From: Chloroflexota bacterium
GTDB lineage: Bacteria; Chloroflexota; Anaerolineae; Promineifilales; Promineifilaceae
Length of the DNA stretch: 36,926 bases
Reading direction: 5' to 3'
NCBI GenBank assembly: GCA_020628815.1
Contig: JAHDEN010000047.1
Location: 1-36,926 of the forward strand
The notes under the pieces are model-generated. The model saw only the letters and a program-made list of their open reading frames with translations, did not search any database and was not told where the DNA came from. Both the position numbers and the translations under genes were made by a program. Each line of letters starts with the position of its first letter. Position 1 is the first letter of the stretch. Positions 24,901 to 34,078 of the stretch are shown here, piece after piece.

Positions 24901-25189
24901 TTTAAAGCTGCCTACATTATGTAACTGAGCCTAAACGCCTATTTTCTGTCAATTTTCGATGTGACTATCATCCTGGGCCACTTTTGTTTGCCGTTACTTT
25001 TTGGGGATGGTGTATATAGGACAGGATGTGGATTATTAATACCAACACACCAATTATCTATTTGGATGTCTAATCAAGAGCGGCATTTCACCAAGTGTCG
25101 ATTTTATGGCGGGGACAGGCCCATGCAGCGTTCTTAATCGCCCAAGACATCCAAATGCTGTAACGAAAAGCTATATTAAGGGGCGATGT

Positions 25190-25885
25190 ATGTTAATGAC
25201 AACCAAAGAGAAAACACGACCAACCTTTCGAATCAAACCTGATTTTAGAAAGGAAGAAGTTCAACGTGCGGCCGAAGCAATTACCCGGCTTAGCGAGAAA
25301 TTTTCAGATGCTGGCTGCACACTAAAGCATGAGAATCCGTTTCAAATGTTGGTAGCCGCTATCCTGCTCACTCAATCAGATGAGCGGGCGGTCAACCTAG
25401 TCACCAATCGCCTATTCGAGACCTATCCAACTCCTGAAGTCATGATGGATGCCAATCGGAGCGATATCGAAACGATCATTCGCTCAACCGGTTTTTATCG
25501 TCAAAAAGCAAAATACCTGATTGAAACATCGCGCATTTTAGTTGAAAAGTTTAATGGGCAAGTGCCTGATAACCTACTTGAGATTACTCAGTTGCCTGGC
25601 GTGGCCCGGAAAGTTGGCAACCTTATCATGGGCGAGCTGTATGGCAGCACTGAAGGGATTCAGGTTGACACGCAGATCCATCGAGTCGTTGAGCGGCTGG
25701 GGTTAAGCAATGGCAAAATCACCTCAAAAGTTGAACATGACCTTATGCGGACCATTCCGCAGGAAGATTGGCCCAAAGCGCCTTATTTGTTTGCGGCCGT
25801 CGGCAATCACTTTTGCTACGCCAAACGGCCGGCTTGTCACGCCTGTCCGTTAAAAGACATTTGTCCCTCTGCTAATAGCGAGTAG
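25190..25885 (+). CDS. nth: Endonuclease III-like DNA glycosylase/AP lyase
   Basis: A 231-residue protein of the HhH-GPD family. The helix-hairpin-helix with catalytic lysine is seen in LPGVARKVGN, and the catalytic aspartate in VDTQIHRVVERLGL. The C-terminal [4Fe-4S] loop has the C-x6-C-x2-C-x5-C spacing (CYAKRPACHACPLKDIC). It removes oxidised pyrimidines and cleaves the resulting abasic site in base-excision repair. In the substrate-pocket region the usual SAQATD is replaced by LTQSDE, a modest divergence. The ATG at 25190 is preceded by AAGGGGCG at good spacing; an open frame continues upstream but has no such signal. Confidence 0.93.
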   Translation: MLMTTKEKTRPTFRIKPDFRKEEVQRAAEAITRLSEKFSDAGCTLKHENPFQMLVAAILLTQSDERAVNLVTNRLFETYPTPEVMMDANRSDIETIIRSTGFYRQKAKYLIETSRILVEKFNGQVPDNLLEITQLPGVARKVGNLIMGELYGSTEGIQVDTQIHRVVERLGLSNGKITSKVEHDLMRTIPQEDWPKAPYLFAAVGNHFCYAKRPACHACPLKDICPSANSE

Positions 25886-25912
25886 CCGCTGAAACAAATT
25901 CAAACCTTACTT

Positions 25913-25962
25913 AAAAAGGCGTAGATTCCGAAGCTAACAAAATCGGAATCTACGCCTTTTTT
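25913..25962 (+). terminator. Terminator after nth
   Basis: AAAAAGGCGTAGATTCCGA pairs perfectly with TCGGAATCTACGCCTTTTT around a 10-11 base loop and ends in a T run. Confidence 0.93.
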
Positions 25963-26087
25963 CTTTGCTTCATAAACTCTGCTAAAATAACTCCCCCATC
26001 AACAACAGGTCCTATATCTCCGTTCGTGTTATAAATCGATACTTACACCAAACAGATGCTTTTGCGTGCCCATTTGCCGTACCTTCT

Positions 26088-26996
26088 ATGAACTCACAAC
26101 TTGTTTCAATTTTTATCAACGTTATCACGCCTGTATTTGCGCTGGTCGGTATAGGCTGGCTTGCAGGGCCACGCTTAGGGCTTGAGGCCCGCACGATGTC
26201 GCGGGTCGCCTATTTTCTGTTTGTCCCCGCTTTTATTTTTTCAACCCTTAGCACCGCAACCATTCAGGCAGATTTAGCTGTCAGGATGATCAGCTATATC
26301 GCCGTGGTGCATGTCATCGTTGCCCTTGTCGGCTTTTTAGTCGCTTGGCTCTTAGGCAAATCGCCCCAAATGATCGGTGCGTACACGCTGATTGCGGTCT
26401 TTGGCAATGTAGGCAATTTTGGCTTCCCCCTCATAGAATTTCATCTCGGCGCGGCCGCTGTTGAGCTTGCCGCCATCTACTTTTTAGCCATCATTCTCAT
26501 CTCGTTTGTGATTGGCGTATTGGCCGCCAACTGGCACAAAGGGGAAAGCTGGGTGGCCATCCTTGAAGTATTTAAAACCCCGGCCCTGATTGCGGCCGTG
26601 CCGGCCATTTTGATCAATTGGTCGGGCTTCGGTGTACCGATCATGATTGATCGCATCACCGGCTTGCTAGGGCAAGCGATGGTCCCTGTGATGCTCGTCG
26701 CCTTGGGCGTTCAACTCGCTGGCACACAGTCGCTGAAAATCGATCAAGATACAGTGATTGCATCTGCCATCCGGCTGCTTGTCTCCCCCGCATTGGCGTT
26801 TTTGCTGGTCGGCTTTTTTGGGTTGACGGGGTTAGAACGTGGGGCAGGCATTATGCAGGCGGCGATGCCGGCCGCTGTGCTCACCTCGATCATCGCCCTT
26901 GAATATGATCTGATCCCTGATTTTGTAACCCGCACCGTGCTGTTTTCAACTCTGGCGAGTGTAGTTACCCTCACGCTCATTTTAGGGATTGTTTAA
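26088..26996 (+). CDS. AEC-family (auxin efflux carrier-like) permease
   Basis: A 302-residue, highly hydrophobic inner-membrane protein with about ten membrane helices in two halves of five. Family features include VFALVGIGWLAGPRLGLEAR in the first helices, the mid-protein GNVGNFGFPL block (equivalent to the conserved GN.G..G.P helix break), and near the C-terminus MQAAMPAAVLTSIIALEYDL. AEC (TC 2.A.69) members export or exchange organic acids such as malate or malonate, or auxin in plants. The substrate here is not predictable. The gene stands alone and is followed by a large inverted repeat rather than another gene on the same strand. Confidence 0.92.
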   Translation: MNSQLVSIFINVITPVFALVGIGWLAGPRLGLEARTMSRVAYFLFVPAFIFSTLSTATIQADLAVRMISYIAVVHVIVALVGFLVAWLLGKSPQMIGAYTLIAVFGNVGNFGFPLIEFHLGAAAVELAAIYFLAIILISFVIGVLAANWHKGESWVAILEVFKTPALIAAVPAILINWSGFGVPIMIDRITGLLGQAMVPVMLVALGVQLAGTQSLKIDQDTVIASAIRLLVSPALAFLLVGFFGLTGLERGAGIMQAAMPAAVLTSIIALEYDLIPDFVTRTVLFSTLASVVTLTLILGIV

Positions 26997-27011
26997 GGGG
27001 AAGATATCGCC

Positions 27012-27084
27012 GTAGGGGTCGACGCCGTCGGTGTGGGCATTGCTTTCTTCGATGCATTTATGCTCCGACGGCGTCGACCCCTAC
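27012..27084. repeat. REP/MITE-like inverted repeat with GTAGGGG ends
   Basis: A perfect 20-base inverted repeat (left arm GTAGGGGTCGACGCCGTCGG at 27012-27031, right arm at 27065-27084) encloses a 33-base loop. The GTAGGGG end is shared with the foldback element at 31310-31483. It lies between the convergent AEC and SDR genes, where it may also act as a terminator, though it lacks a T run. Confidence 0.8.
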
Positions 27085-27093
27085 ATCATGAAT

Positions 27094-27798
27094 TTAAACG
27101 CTTCGGGTCAGGCTACCGTCGATGCGAATATTTTGCCCAGTAATATAAGCCGCACCTTCAGATGCTAAGAATGCAACCGTAGCAGCCACTTCTTCAGCCG
27201 TACCATAACGCCCCATCGGGATTCTGGCTTTCCACTCCGCTTTTTCTGGCAAGCTGTCGATAAAACCGGGCAACACGTTATTCATACGCACGTTCTTGAT
27301 CGCATATTTGTCTGCAAACAATTTGCTATAAGCGGCTAAACTGGCCCGAAATGCGGCCGACGTGGGGAAACTAGGATCCGGTTCAAAGACTGCAAACGTG
27401 GAGATGTTAATAATTGTCCCGCCACCGGCCGCTTCCATGTGCGGGGTCACCAAGCGGGCCATGCGCACGGCCGGCATCAGGTAATAGTCCATCCCCAAAT
27501 GCCAATCCTCATCGCTGATAGAAAGCACATCTCCTTTTGGGCCGTGTCCAGCACTGTTCACAACCGCGTCAATCCGGCCGTAGGTCTCAATCGTCATGTT
27601 GACCAGCTTTTCAAGATCGGCCGGAACCAAGTTCGAGCCGGTCATACCGATCCCACCTAATTCTTTGCCCAATGCCTCACCTTTTCCAGACGAAGAAAGG
27701 ATAGCGACTTTAAACCCATCGGCCGCTAATTTGCGGGCGCAAGCAGCCCCCATGCCGCTACCTGCGGCCGTTAAAATTGCTACTTTTGCGTTTTCCAT
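27094..27798 (-). CDS. Short-chain dehydrogenase/reductase family protein with non-canonical active site
   Basis: A 234-residue Rossmann-fold protein. The cofactor motif TAAGSGMG is at 10-17, and NSAG at 81-84 stands in for NNAG. A serine in NIS (133) and the C-terminal GQNIRIDGSL also fit the classical SDR family. At the expected YxxxK site the sequence is AAFRASLAAY: Phe150 takes the place of the catalytic tyrosine and Leu154 that of the lysine. A shifted Y157/K159 does not have the right spacing. It may therefore be a divergent reductase using other residues, or non-catalytic. I recall related SDRs sharing the RASLAAYSK block, so this is probably a subfamily trait. The ATG at 27798 is preceded by TTGGAGAA. 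Confidence 0.88.
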   Translation of the reverse strand: MENAKVAILTAAGSGMGAACARKLAADGFKVAILSSSGKGEALGKELGGIGMTGSNLVPADLEKLVNMTIETYGRIDAVVNSAGHGPKGDVLSISDEDWHLGMDYYLMPAVRMARLVTPHMEAAGGGTIINISTFAVFEPDPSFPTSAAFRASLAAYSKLFADKYAIKNVRMNNVLPGFIDSLPEKAEWKARIPMGRYGTAEEVAATVAFLASEGAAYITGQNIRIDGSLTRSV

Positions 27799-27858
27799 AC
27801 TTTTCTCCAAAAATGATTTTGCGTATTTTATTCCTGAACAGATTCATAGTCGATTAGA

Positions 27859-27887
27859 TTGCACACTAAGCGATACATTGATACAAT
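27859..27887 (+). promoter_or_regulatory. Candidate sigma-70 promoter for the YCII-like gene
   Basis: TTGCAC (27859-27864) and TACAAT (27882-27887) are separated by exactly 17 bases. They lie 68 bases upstream of the start of the YCII-like gene, in the divergent spacer. The -10 matches five of six consensus bases; the -35 is weak. Confidence 0.4.
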
Positions 27888-27955
27888 TAGATCAAATGTT
27901 CTGATAGATTGTGTGAGCACACTGCTCACACATGGTGCCAATAGGAGGCAATAAA

Positions 27956-28270
27956 ATGACCAATTTTGTATTGATTTACACCGGGGGAACCATTCCAGAA
28001 ACAGAAGCGGAGCAACAAGAAGTGATGGCAGCGTGGGGAGCTTGGTATCAGAAATTGGGAGAGAAAGTTGTAGACGGAGGTAACCCGTTTAGTAACTCGA
28101 AACATGTCACGGCTGACGGAATCCATGATGGTCCCGGCAACAATGCGAACATCGGTGGGTATACGGTCATTTCGGCCGATTCACTGGATGAAGCGGCAGC
28201 TTTGGTTGAAAACCATCCCCAAACAAAATATGGTGGCGGCGTTTCTGTTTACGAAACCTTCCAGATGTAA
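27956..28270 (+). CDS. YCII-related (DGPF-type) small protein
   Basis: A 104-residue cytoplasmic protein with the ferredoxin-like YCII signature. It begins with NFVLIYTGGT, continues with an AAWGAWYQKLGEKVVDGGNP helix-loop, and has GYTVISADSLDEAAALVENH followed by GGGVSVYETFQM. Members of this family are small dimeric proteins, some predicted to be enzymes; the function is not known. An ideal ribosome binding site (AGGAGG) lies before the ATG at 27956. The gene is divergent from the SDR gene and converges with the decarboxylase gene, 17 bases apart. Confidence 0.88.
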   Translation: MTNFVLIYTGGTIPETEAEQQEVMAAWGAWYQKLGEKVVDGGNPFSNSKHVTADGIHDGPGNNANIGGYTVISADSLDEAAALVENHPQTKYGGGVSVYETFQM

Positions 28271-28287
28271 TTGTTGTGGCGGTTCAT

Positions 28288-29703
28288 TTAATCGTGAGCC
28301 GCCAGACTCTTTCTTGCCATAGCGCGAGCCTGCACCAGAGCCTGCACACTCACCCGCACATCCTCGGCCGTCGTTGCCCACGAACAGACACTAATCCGAA
28401 TCGCTGGCTCACCCAGCCACATCGAGCCACCGCACCACATCGTTTCTGACTTTTGCACATGGGCCAACGTGGCAGCCGTCTCTTCTGGGGAATCGCATTT
28501 GATCAAACATTGGTTGAACACAATTTCGTTTTGAATGTTAAACCCCTCTTGGCTCAATAATTCACCAAACTGCTGCGCCCGCTCAACCATGCCGTCCATC
28601 AGCTGCTCAACCCCCTGCCGCCCCAAATACTTTAACGTCGCCCACAGCTCAATTGATCTGGCCCGACGGGACATGTCAGGGGTGTAAAACATCCCGTCAC
28701 GATCATCGCTTTTCTGGATGTACGAGCCTGTGGCCGCCATCGCCTGATTTAGCGCCGCCCTGTCTTTGCACAGCACAATGCCGCAATCATAGGGTGAGTT
28801 CAATGTTTTATGCCCATCAACGGCCCAAGAGTCCGCTTTTTTGAAACCTTTGGTCAGATGGCTCAAGTTTTTTGAAGCCGCAGCCCACAGCCCGAACGCC
28901 CCATCGATGTGAACCCACGCACCGGCCCGATTTGCACGCTCGCAAATCTGATCAAAATGGTCAAATGAGCCGCTGCTCACATGCCCTGCCTGCAAAATCA
29001 CAATGGTGTTGCTGTCTAATTCTGGCAGGTGGTCTACCAGCATCCGCCCCTGATCATCGGCCGGAACCTTCTCCACGCGCTCGTTCCCCAATCCCAAAAG
29101 GGCCAGCCCTTTCCAAACCGAGCTATGGGACTGCTCGTTAACGATCACCCGAATCGGCGGCGCACCAAATAACCCCTGTGCGTTCACATCCCACCCGTTT
29201 TTTTGCAGGATGGCGTTGCGCCCGGCCGCTAAGCCACACATATTGGCAACCGATGTACCACCCACCAATCCAAGCGCGGTGTCATCAGGCAACCCGAGTA
29301 AATCGACACACCATCTTTCAACCACCTGTTCCAGCTTGCCCGCGATGGGTGACATCACAAACAGGGCTGAATTTTGGTCCCACACATCGGTCATCCAGCG
29401 GGCGGCTGCGGCCGTGGTAATCGTATTCCCATTCACAAAGCCAAAGTATCGGCCGCCGGTGTTTGTCGTTGTTGCTGGCCCGCCGTATCTGTGGAGCTGT
29501 TCCAAAATAGTGCTTCCATCCTGGATTGTTTCTGGCACCGGCTCATCAAAAACAGAGAGGTTTGCTAGCGCATCATCGGCCGGAAACGGGGGCATTTGCT
29601 CAACCTGATCAATGTAATCAAACGCATGTTGCTTGGCCTGTTCAAACAGAGCTTTATTGCTCAGCTGCTCCTTCATATCAGAAAAAATCTGTTTATTTAT
29701 CAT
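28288..29703 (-). CDS. PLP-dependent group II decarboxylase
   Basis: A 471-residue fold-type I pyridoxal-phosphate enzyme of the aromatic-L-amino-acid/glutamate decarboxylase family. The phosphate-binding GGT is at 148-150, the PLP-stacking His193 in SHSSVWKG, the PLP-nitrogen Asp267 in HIDGAFG, and the Schiff-base Lys299 in DGHKTLNSPYD. The N-terminal region (TNTGGRYFGFVNG) replaces the usual HPxFFGF stretch of classical decarboxylases, so substrate specificity may differ. It should decarboxylate an amino acid to an amine, or be a related aldolase-like variant. The ATG at 29703 is preceded by TGAGGA. Confidence 0.9.
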   Translation of the reverse strand: MINKQIFSDMKEQLSNKALFEQAKQHAFDYIDQVEQMPPFPADDALANLSVFDEPVPETIQDGSTILEQLHRYGGPATTTNTGGRYFGFVNGNTITTAAAARWMTDVWDQNSALFVMSPIAGKLEQVVERWCVDLLGLPDDTALGLVGGTSVANMCGLAAGRNAILQKNGWDVNAQGLFGAPPIRVIVNEQSHSSVWKGLALLGLGNERVEKVPADDQGRMLVDHLPELDSNTIVILQAGHVSSGSFDHFDQICERANRAGAWVHIDGAFGLWAAASKNLSHLTKGFKKADSWAVDGHKTLNSPYDCGIVLCKDRAALNQAMAATGSYIQKSDDRDGMFYTPDMSRRARSIELWATLKYLGRQGVEQLMDGMVERAQQFGELLSQEGFNIQNEIVFNQCLIKCDSPEETAATLAHVQKSETMWCGGSMWLGEPAIRISVCSWATTAEDVRVSVQALVQARAMARKSLAAHD

Positions 29704-30106
29704 GGGGAATCCTCAGATCGGAATTAAATTGATGGAGGCAAGTGTATGCGGGCAACAAACAATTGCCCACAAACAATCAGGACAGATATCAAAAACAATT
29801 TTGCTAGTCTGGATATAGGCACTTTCACGCCTTGATCCTCTCCCTATAAAACAAGGCACAGGTTTTGACTAAAGCGGTTGACTGTTTGCCCCCTATTTCC
29901 TAGTAACATAGGTCCTATACAGGTTACTTGGTTGCCAGATCAAGCAATCTGGGCGATCTGAAACACATCGGCTCTCTTAAATCTTTGGGTTATCTCAGAG
30001 CAATCCAAACAGATTTTTGACAAACGATCGTGTTGTAAGATAGCCATCGTTCTTCACACAAGGGAAAGGCCTGTGAATTGCATCTAAGCGCGAGAGAGCT
30101 CATCAG
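29704..30106. other. Intergenic region upstream of the decarboxylase
   Basis: No gene is supported in this ~400-base stretch. It holds a short inverted repeat GGGCAA...TTGCCC (29750-29768) and a nested palindrome at 29902-29928. No clear promoter was found. Confidence 0.5.
29902..29928. promoter_or_regulatory. Nested operator-like palindrome
   Basis: AGTAAC...GTTACT encloses the perfect 11-base palindrome ATAGGTCCTAT. It is about 200 bases upstream of the decarboxylase start. Regulatory function is inferred from symmetry only. Confidence 0.25.
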
Positions 30107-30144
30107 AAAAGAGTCGCGGTGCTGCCCCACTGCGACTCTTTTTT
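30107..30144. terminator. Terminator of the ABC exporter operon
   Basis: AAAAGAGTCGC pairs with GCGACTCTTTT, with T/A runs on both sides. It lies 9 bases after the stop of the AttH-like gene on the minus strand, and it can also function on the plus strand. Confidence 0.85.
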
Positions 30145-30152
30145 CTTGTCTA

Positions 30153-31301
30153 TTATTCGGCCGTGTAACCCGTCATCTCGAAATATCCTTCGGCCGTCAC
30201 CGGCTCACCCGCAAGCCTGCCTTCAAACGCAACCGCACCTTCCCAATACTGTGTCGAAACCAACACCTCTTGGTTGTTCATCATCGGCTTGCCCGTTAGC
30301 TCTAACCCAATTTCAGGGATGGTTAACAGCCATCCGGCCGGATATTCGATGCCGGTCACGTCGCTGGTCCACCAATCGGTGACTTCAAGATCAAAACTTG
30401 CCGCTCTCAGATAATCATTCGAGCCATCCGCCTGAATCCAACTGGCGCTACTTTCTGGCTGAATCGAACCATCTGCCCGCCGAATTTGGAACATCATGAG
30501 GGCATTCTGCTCGTCGTTGTCAAACTGGAGCGATACCCAGTCCCAGCCGGTGGCACCTTCTTCCAACACACTGGTGCTGTACTCATGGTCTTTCCAACTG
30601 TGCCCCGTCACGTCGAACGTTTCATCGTCAATGCGAATCGTCCCCTCGGTTTTCTGATCAATCAAAGAGTAGTAGTAAGACGCATTGCCTTCTGTTGGCC
30701 CTTTTTGGCTTAATCCGCCTAAACCGTGTAGCACCGGCGGCCGGGTTTGGGTCAGCATAAAGTCGATGGCGATTTCACCTGCGTCGGCCGTCATTCGCAC
30801 CCGGCCGTCCGCTTGTTCTTCCACCTGCCAATCTTCGATCCACACATGATACGGCTCGGCCGTGGCACCTGCTAGCTCGGCCGCACCGCGGCTAAACTTT
30901 TCGATGGCATAAAACTCATTACCCTCGATGTCAGAAATGGCAAAGTGGGCAAACCAGACCTGAGACGTGCGCCAGTCGCTTTCGCTTTCAGCTAGCTCAG
31001 ATTCGGGAGCTAAAGCCTGCCGAAAAATCGTAAACTGATAGCCAAAGGGTCGGCCGTCTGCCCCTTCTAGATTGCCGGTGTAATACCACCATTCCGTCTG
31101 GTAATCTGGGTGACTGCCGAGGTCACGCGGAAATTCGATGTTGTTCGGGATGGTGGCCCGTGAAAACGCATCAGATGATTCACCGCTTAAATATTCGGTG
31201 ACTGAGGCACTTGGTACGGCTACGGCCGCTTGATTTTGATAATAGAAATAGCCTGCAATTGCGACTGCAATCACCGCTACAAAAATTAGTGTTCGTTTCA
31301 T
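30153..31301 (-). CDS. AttH/CrtC-like lipocalin-fold exported protein
   Basis: A 382-residue protein with an N-terminal membrane anchor or signal (MKRTLIFVAVIAVAIAGYFY). The body matches the AttH/carotenoid-1,2-hydratase (CrtC) type double lipocalin domain. Conserved blocks are FPRDLGSHPDYQTEWWYYTG near the start, FAHFAISD, ASYYYSLIDQ, and GHSWKDHEYS followed by GWDWVSLQ. AttH-type proteins accompany MacB/LolCDE-like exporters and probably bind the lipid being moved, while CrtC hydrates carotenoids. The operon context favours the AttH role. The ATG at 31301 is preferred; the longer open frame upstream is only translation of the foldback repeat that ends 8 bases before the ATG. No ribosome binding site is evident, so the element may have displaced it. 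Confidence 0.88.
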   Translation of the reverse strand: MKRTLIFVAVIAVAIAGYFYYQNQAAVAVPSASVTEYLSGESSDAFSRATIPNNIEFPRDLGSHPDYQTEWWYYTGNLEGADGRPFGYQFTIFRQALAPESELAESESDWRTSQVWFAHFAISDIEGNEFYAIEKFSRGAAELAGATAEPYHVWIEDWQVEEQADGRVRMTADAGEIAIDFMLTQTRPPVLHGLGGLSQKGPTEGNASYYYSLIDQKTEGTIRIDDETFDVTGHSWKDHEYSTSVLEEGATGWDWVSLQFDNDEQNALMMFQIRRADGSIQPESSASWIQADGSNDYLRAASFDLEVTDWWTSDVTGIEYPAGWLLTIPEIGLELTGKPMMNNQEVLVSTQYWEGAVAFEGRLAGEPVTAEGYFEMTGYTAE

Positions 31302-31309
31302 GATTTTTG

Positions 31310-31483
31310 GTAGGGGCGAGATGCGCCCGAACCATCTAGCTTTAAAGCTCAACTCGCTGGCGAAACTCGCCCGGCGGAATGCTGAGTATTTCAGTTTAGA
31401 AACTTTGGTTGCATGCCATCGGGCGAGATCCGCCTGTTGCTTGATAGCATGCCAAAGATTTCACGGGCGTATCTCGCCCCTAC
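31310..31483. repeat. 174-base foldback (MITE/REP-like) element inside the exporter operon
   Basis: The terminal arms GTAGGGGCGAGATGCGCCCG (31310-31329) and its near-complement (31464-31483) match at 19 of 20 bases. Further inverted segments lie inside, for example AAACTTTGG..GCATGC against GCATGCCAAAG, and CTCGCCC against GGGCGAG. The whole unit can fold into a branched hairpin. It fills the gap between the permease stop and the AttH start almost exactly. Confidence 0.82.
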
Positions 31484-31486
31484 GAT

Positions 31487-34078
31487 TTAATCCGACCGAA
31501 TCGCACTGGCAATAATCATCTGCCCCAATTTGAACGATGGGTAGATGGCTGCCAGCAACGCCGCCACAAGGGCCACGGCCAGCGCCTGCAAGAAATAGGC
31601 CGGTTGCAGATCCATCTGCAACGTCCAGCCGAACGAGCGCACGTTGATCACGTAGATCAAGACCCATGCCAGCACAAAGCCGGTTGGAATGGCGAGCAGT
31701 CCAGCGACGAGCCCCATCAACCCTGTTTCTAGGAAAGAGAGTTTCCACATTTGGCGCAGGGTCATGCCGGTGGCGCGTAGCACCCCCAGCTCACGCGAAC
31801 GTTCAAGTTGCAAACTCATCAGGGCGCTTAGCACACCGATGAAGGCAACAATCGTCGCCAACAAGCGCAGGGCAGATGTAATGGCAAAGGTCTGGTCAAA
31901 AATTTCGATAGATGTTTCACGCAAAGAGCGATTGGAGTTGATGACCAAATCTTGCCGGCCGTTGAACTCTGTCCGCATGGCGTCCACCATCGTGTCAGGA
32001 TCAGTACCGGGATCAACAAACAGCGCCACGGTCGAGATTTCCATGTCGTCCCATTCCGTTTGGTAGGTGTCGCTACCCATCCAAATCATCCCTTGATCAG
32101 ACGAGTAGTCGTACATGACCGCCACAACCGGGAACTCTTTGGGTCCATTATTGGTTTCCAACATGATCGGTTCAGGTGGATAGCGTAGCTCCTCACGCAG
32201 AACGAGCGGTTCCGACACGATGATCCCATCGCCGGTAGCCAGTGCGTCCCACACATCGTCATGGTCCCAGCCGCTGGGTAGCCACGCATACGGCCGACTG
32301 CCGCGCGAAATGTCCCCGTTGACTCCTGCCAACGTAATTTCACGGTCAAACTGTGGCGAGAAAACCTGCACCACGCGGGCGGTTGAGGCCCCATCCACAC
32401 CGTCCCATGTCACAAGATCATCTACAACAGATGGGTTGAGCGAGCCTTCAACGCGGTTGGCTGTGGCGCTTGTTGGTGAAATATAGATGTCGGCCCGCAA
32501 GGTTTGGTTGAGCCATTCAACCACGGTGCCCCGAAACGACCCGATCATAATCGACACGCCGACAATCACGCTGACGGCCGTCATCAGGGCCGCAATGGCG
32601 ACAGATGTGCGGCTCAGTGAACGATTAATATCGCGCGGGGCCATCCGGCCGATGGCGCCAAACAAGCCGTCCATGGGCCTAACAGCCGCCCGCATCAGCC
32701 AAACGGTGACCGGAGGTGTGACTAGAGCAAACCCGATCAAAATCGCAAATAAACCGGCAAAAGCCAAGATCAAGTTCCGGCCGGGTAGGGCCAACAATCC
32801 GGCTCCGATGGCGCACAAAATGGCCCAAGCGATCACCAAGCGGGGTAATAAATTTTCAACTTTCCCTTCAAGCGTTGAGCGGCGTAAACCGGAGCCGGGG
32901 GTAGTCCGATACGCTTCAAGCGCAGGGAAGAACGATGCGATCAGCGCGGCCGCTACTCCAAAGGTAACCCCTTTGACCAGCGAAAGCGGATCAACGATCA
33001 CACTACGGACGTTGACCACAAAGTAAAAGCTATTGATCGTTTGGGTGATCAGCCCGATCAGCCCACGGCCGAGCAACACGCCCAACACCAATCCGATCAA
33101 ACTGCCAACTAGGCTTAAAATCACCGCCTCAACCAGAATGAGCTGAAACAGCTGGCCACCGGTTACACCCAAACAGCGCAAAATCGCGAACATCGGCCGA
33201 CGTTGCACTACGCTAAAGGTGACGGTGTTATAAATCAAAAACATGCCGACGAGCAGGGCCAACAGGCTTAAAGCGGTCAGGTTCAGCTCAAAGGCGGCCG
33301 TCATTTGTTGGATGGCGTTTGAACTGGCGGCCGTGTTTTCGAGCCGGACACCGGTCGGCAAAATCGCCTCAATCGCCGCGAAGTCAGCTTCATCTTCAAT
33401 GATGAGGTCGATCGTGCTCAACTTGCCGTCCATGCGCAGAATCTCTTGCGCTGTGGAAATATCCGCAAAGACAATGCCTTCTAAGGCACGCTGATTTGAT
33501 TCATCTTGCGGGTCAAGCAGACCGGCAACGGTAACCGTAGTCAGCTCTCCGGCCCGGTCAAGCGTGATGGTGCCACCCAGCGGAATGCCGCTTTCGTCAG
33601 CCAAGCTGCCGAGCACAAACAGGCTGTTCGGTTCAGACAAAAATGTGGCTAAAGCACCTTGGTCAAAACGGCCGGTCCCCTCTTGATTGCCGAAGTATGA
33701 TCTGAACGGTGGTTCCGCAAACGGGTCTACACCGAGCAGTCTAAACGGTTGATCGCCCAATTCGGGGATATTGACAAAGCCATCAACCAGAGGAGCAGAG
33801 TTTGTGTACCCCAGTTCTCGACGGAGCTGCACGTACAGCTCTTCATCGATGCCACCCGGGCCGCTGACCAAACGATGAGTCGCCCGGCCAGTAATCGCGT
33901 CGGTTGATAACTCAAACGCTTTGGTAGCTGATCCATTGGCCAGATCGACGGAAACCATCATGGCGACGCCCAAGGCGACCCCCAGCACAAACAAAATGTA
34001 CTGGAACGGCCGACGATACGCCCGGCGCATGCTGGTCATTAATATTGGAAAAAGTGATGTGGAAGGTTGAGTGTCCAT
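31487..34078 (-). CDS. ABC exporter permease, FtsX/MacB/LolC type
   Basis: An 863-residue inner-membrane protein. The first membrane helix (residues ~25-45, [20 protein letters not shown]) is followed by an extracytoplasmic MacB-PCD-like domain. The first FtsX domain (~255-390) includes [19 protein letters not shown]. Middle helices lie at ~415-460 and ~495-515. A second extracytoplasmic domain and a second FtsX domain (~745-855) with [20 protein letters not shown] complete the two-domain architecture. It forms the channel partner of the ATPase encoded just upstream: the start ATG overlaps that gene's TGA (ATGA), a sign of translational coupling. Such transporters export or extract lipids, lipoproteins or peptides. 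With the AttH-like protein it resembles AttE-AttFG-AttH systems. Confidence 0.93.
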   Translation of the reverse strand: MDTQPSTSLFPILMTSMRRAYRRPFQYILFVLGVALGVAMMVSVDLANGSATKAFELSTDAITGRATHRLVSGPGGIDEELYVQLRRELGYTNSAPLVDGFVNIPELGDQPFRLLGVDPFAEPPFRSYFGNQEGTGRFDQGALATFLSEPNSLFVLGSLADESGIPLGGTITLDRAGELTTVTVAGLLDPQDESNQRALEGIVFADISTAQEILRMDGKLSTIDLIIEDEADFAAIEAILPTGVRLENTAASSNAIQQMTAAFELNLTALSLLALLVGMFLIYNTVTFSVVQRRPMFAILRCLGVTGGQLFQLILVEAVILSLVGSLIGLVLGVLLGRGLIGLITQTINSFYFVVNVRSVIVDPLSLVKGVTFGVAAALIASFFPALEAYRTTPGSGLRRSTLEGKVENLLPRLVIAWAILCAIGAGLLALPGRNLILAFAGLFAILIGFALVTPPVTVWLMRAAVRPMDGLFGAIGRMAPRDINRSLSRTSVAIAALMTAVSVIVGVSIMIGSFRGTVVEWLNQTLRADIYISPTSATANRVEGSLNPSVVDDLVTWDGVDGASTARVVQVFSPQFDREITLAGVNGDISRGSRPYAWLPSGWDHDDVWDALATGDGIIVSEPLVLREELRYPPEPIMLETNNGPKEFPVVAVMYDYSSDQGMIWMGSDTYQTEWDDMEISTVALFVDPGTDPDTMVDAMRTEFNGRQDLVINSNRSLRETSIEIFDQTFAITSALRLLATIVAFIGVLSALMSLQLERSRELGVLRATGMTLRQMWKLSFLETGLMGLVAGLLAIPTGFVLAWVLIYVINVRSFGWTLQMDLQPAYFLQALAVALVAALLAAIYPSFKLGQMIIASAIRSD

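Noticed and set aside
31302-31352. N-terminal extension of the AttH-like protein
   Set aside because: The extra 17 residues are encoded by the foldback repeat arm and precede a good membrane-anchor start at 31301.
31301-34078. Carotenoid pathway linking the left-edge oxidoreductase with the CrtC-like protein
   Set aside because: The two genes are about 30 kb apart, and the CrtC-like gene sits in an exporter operon, which fits the AttH role better.
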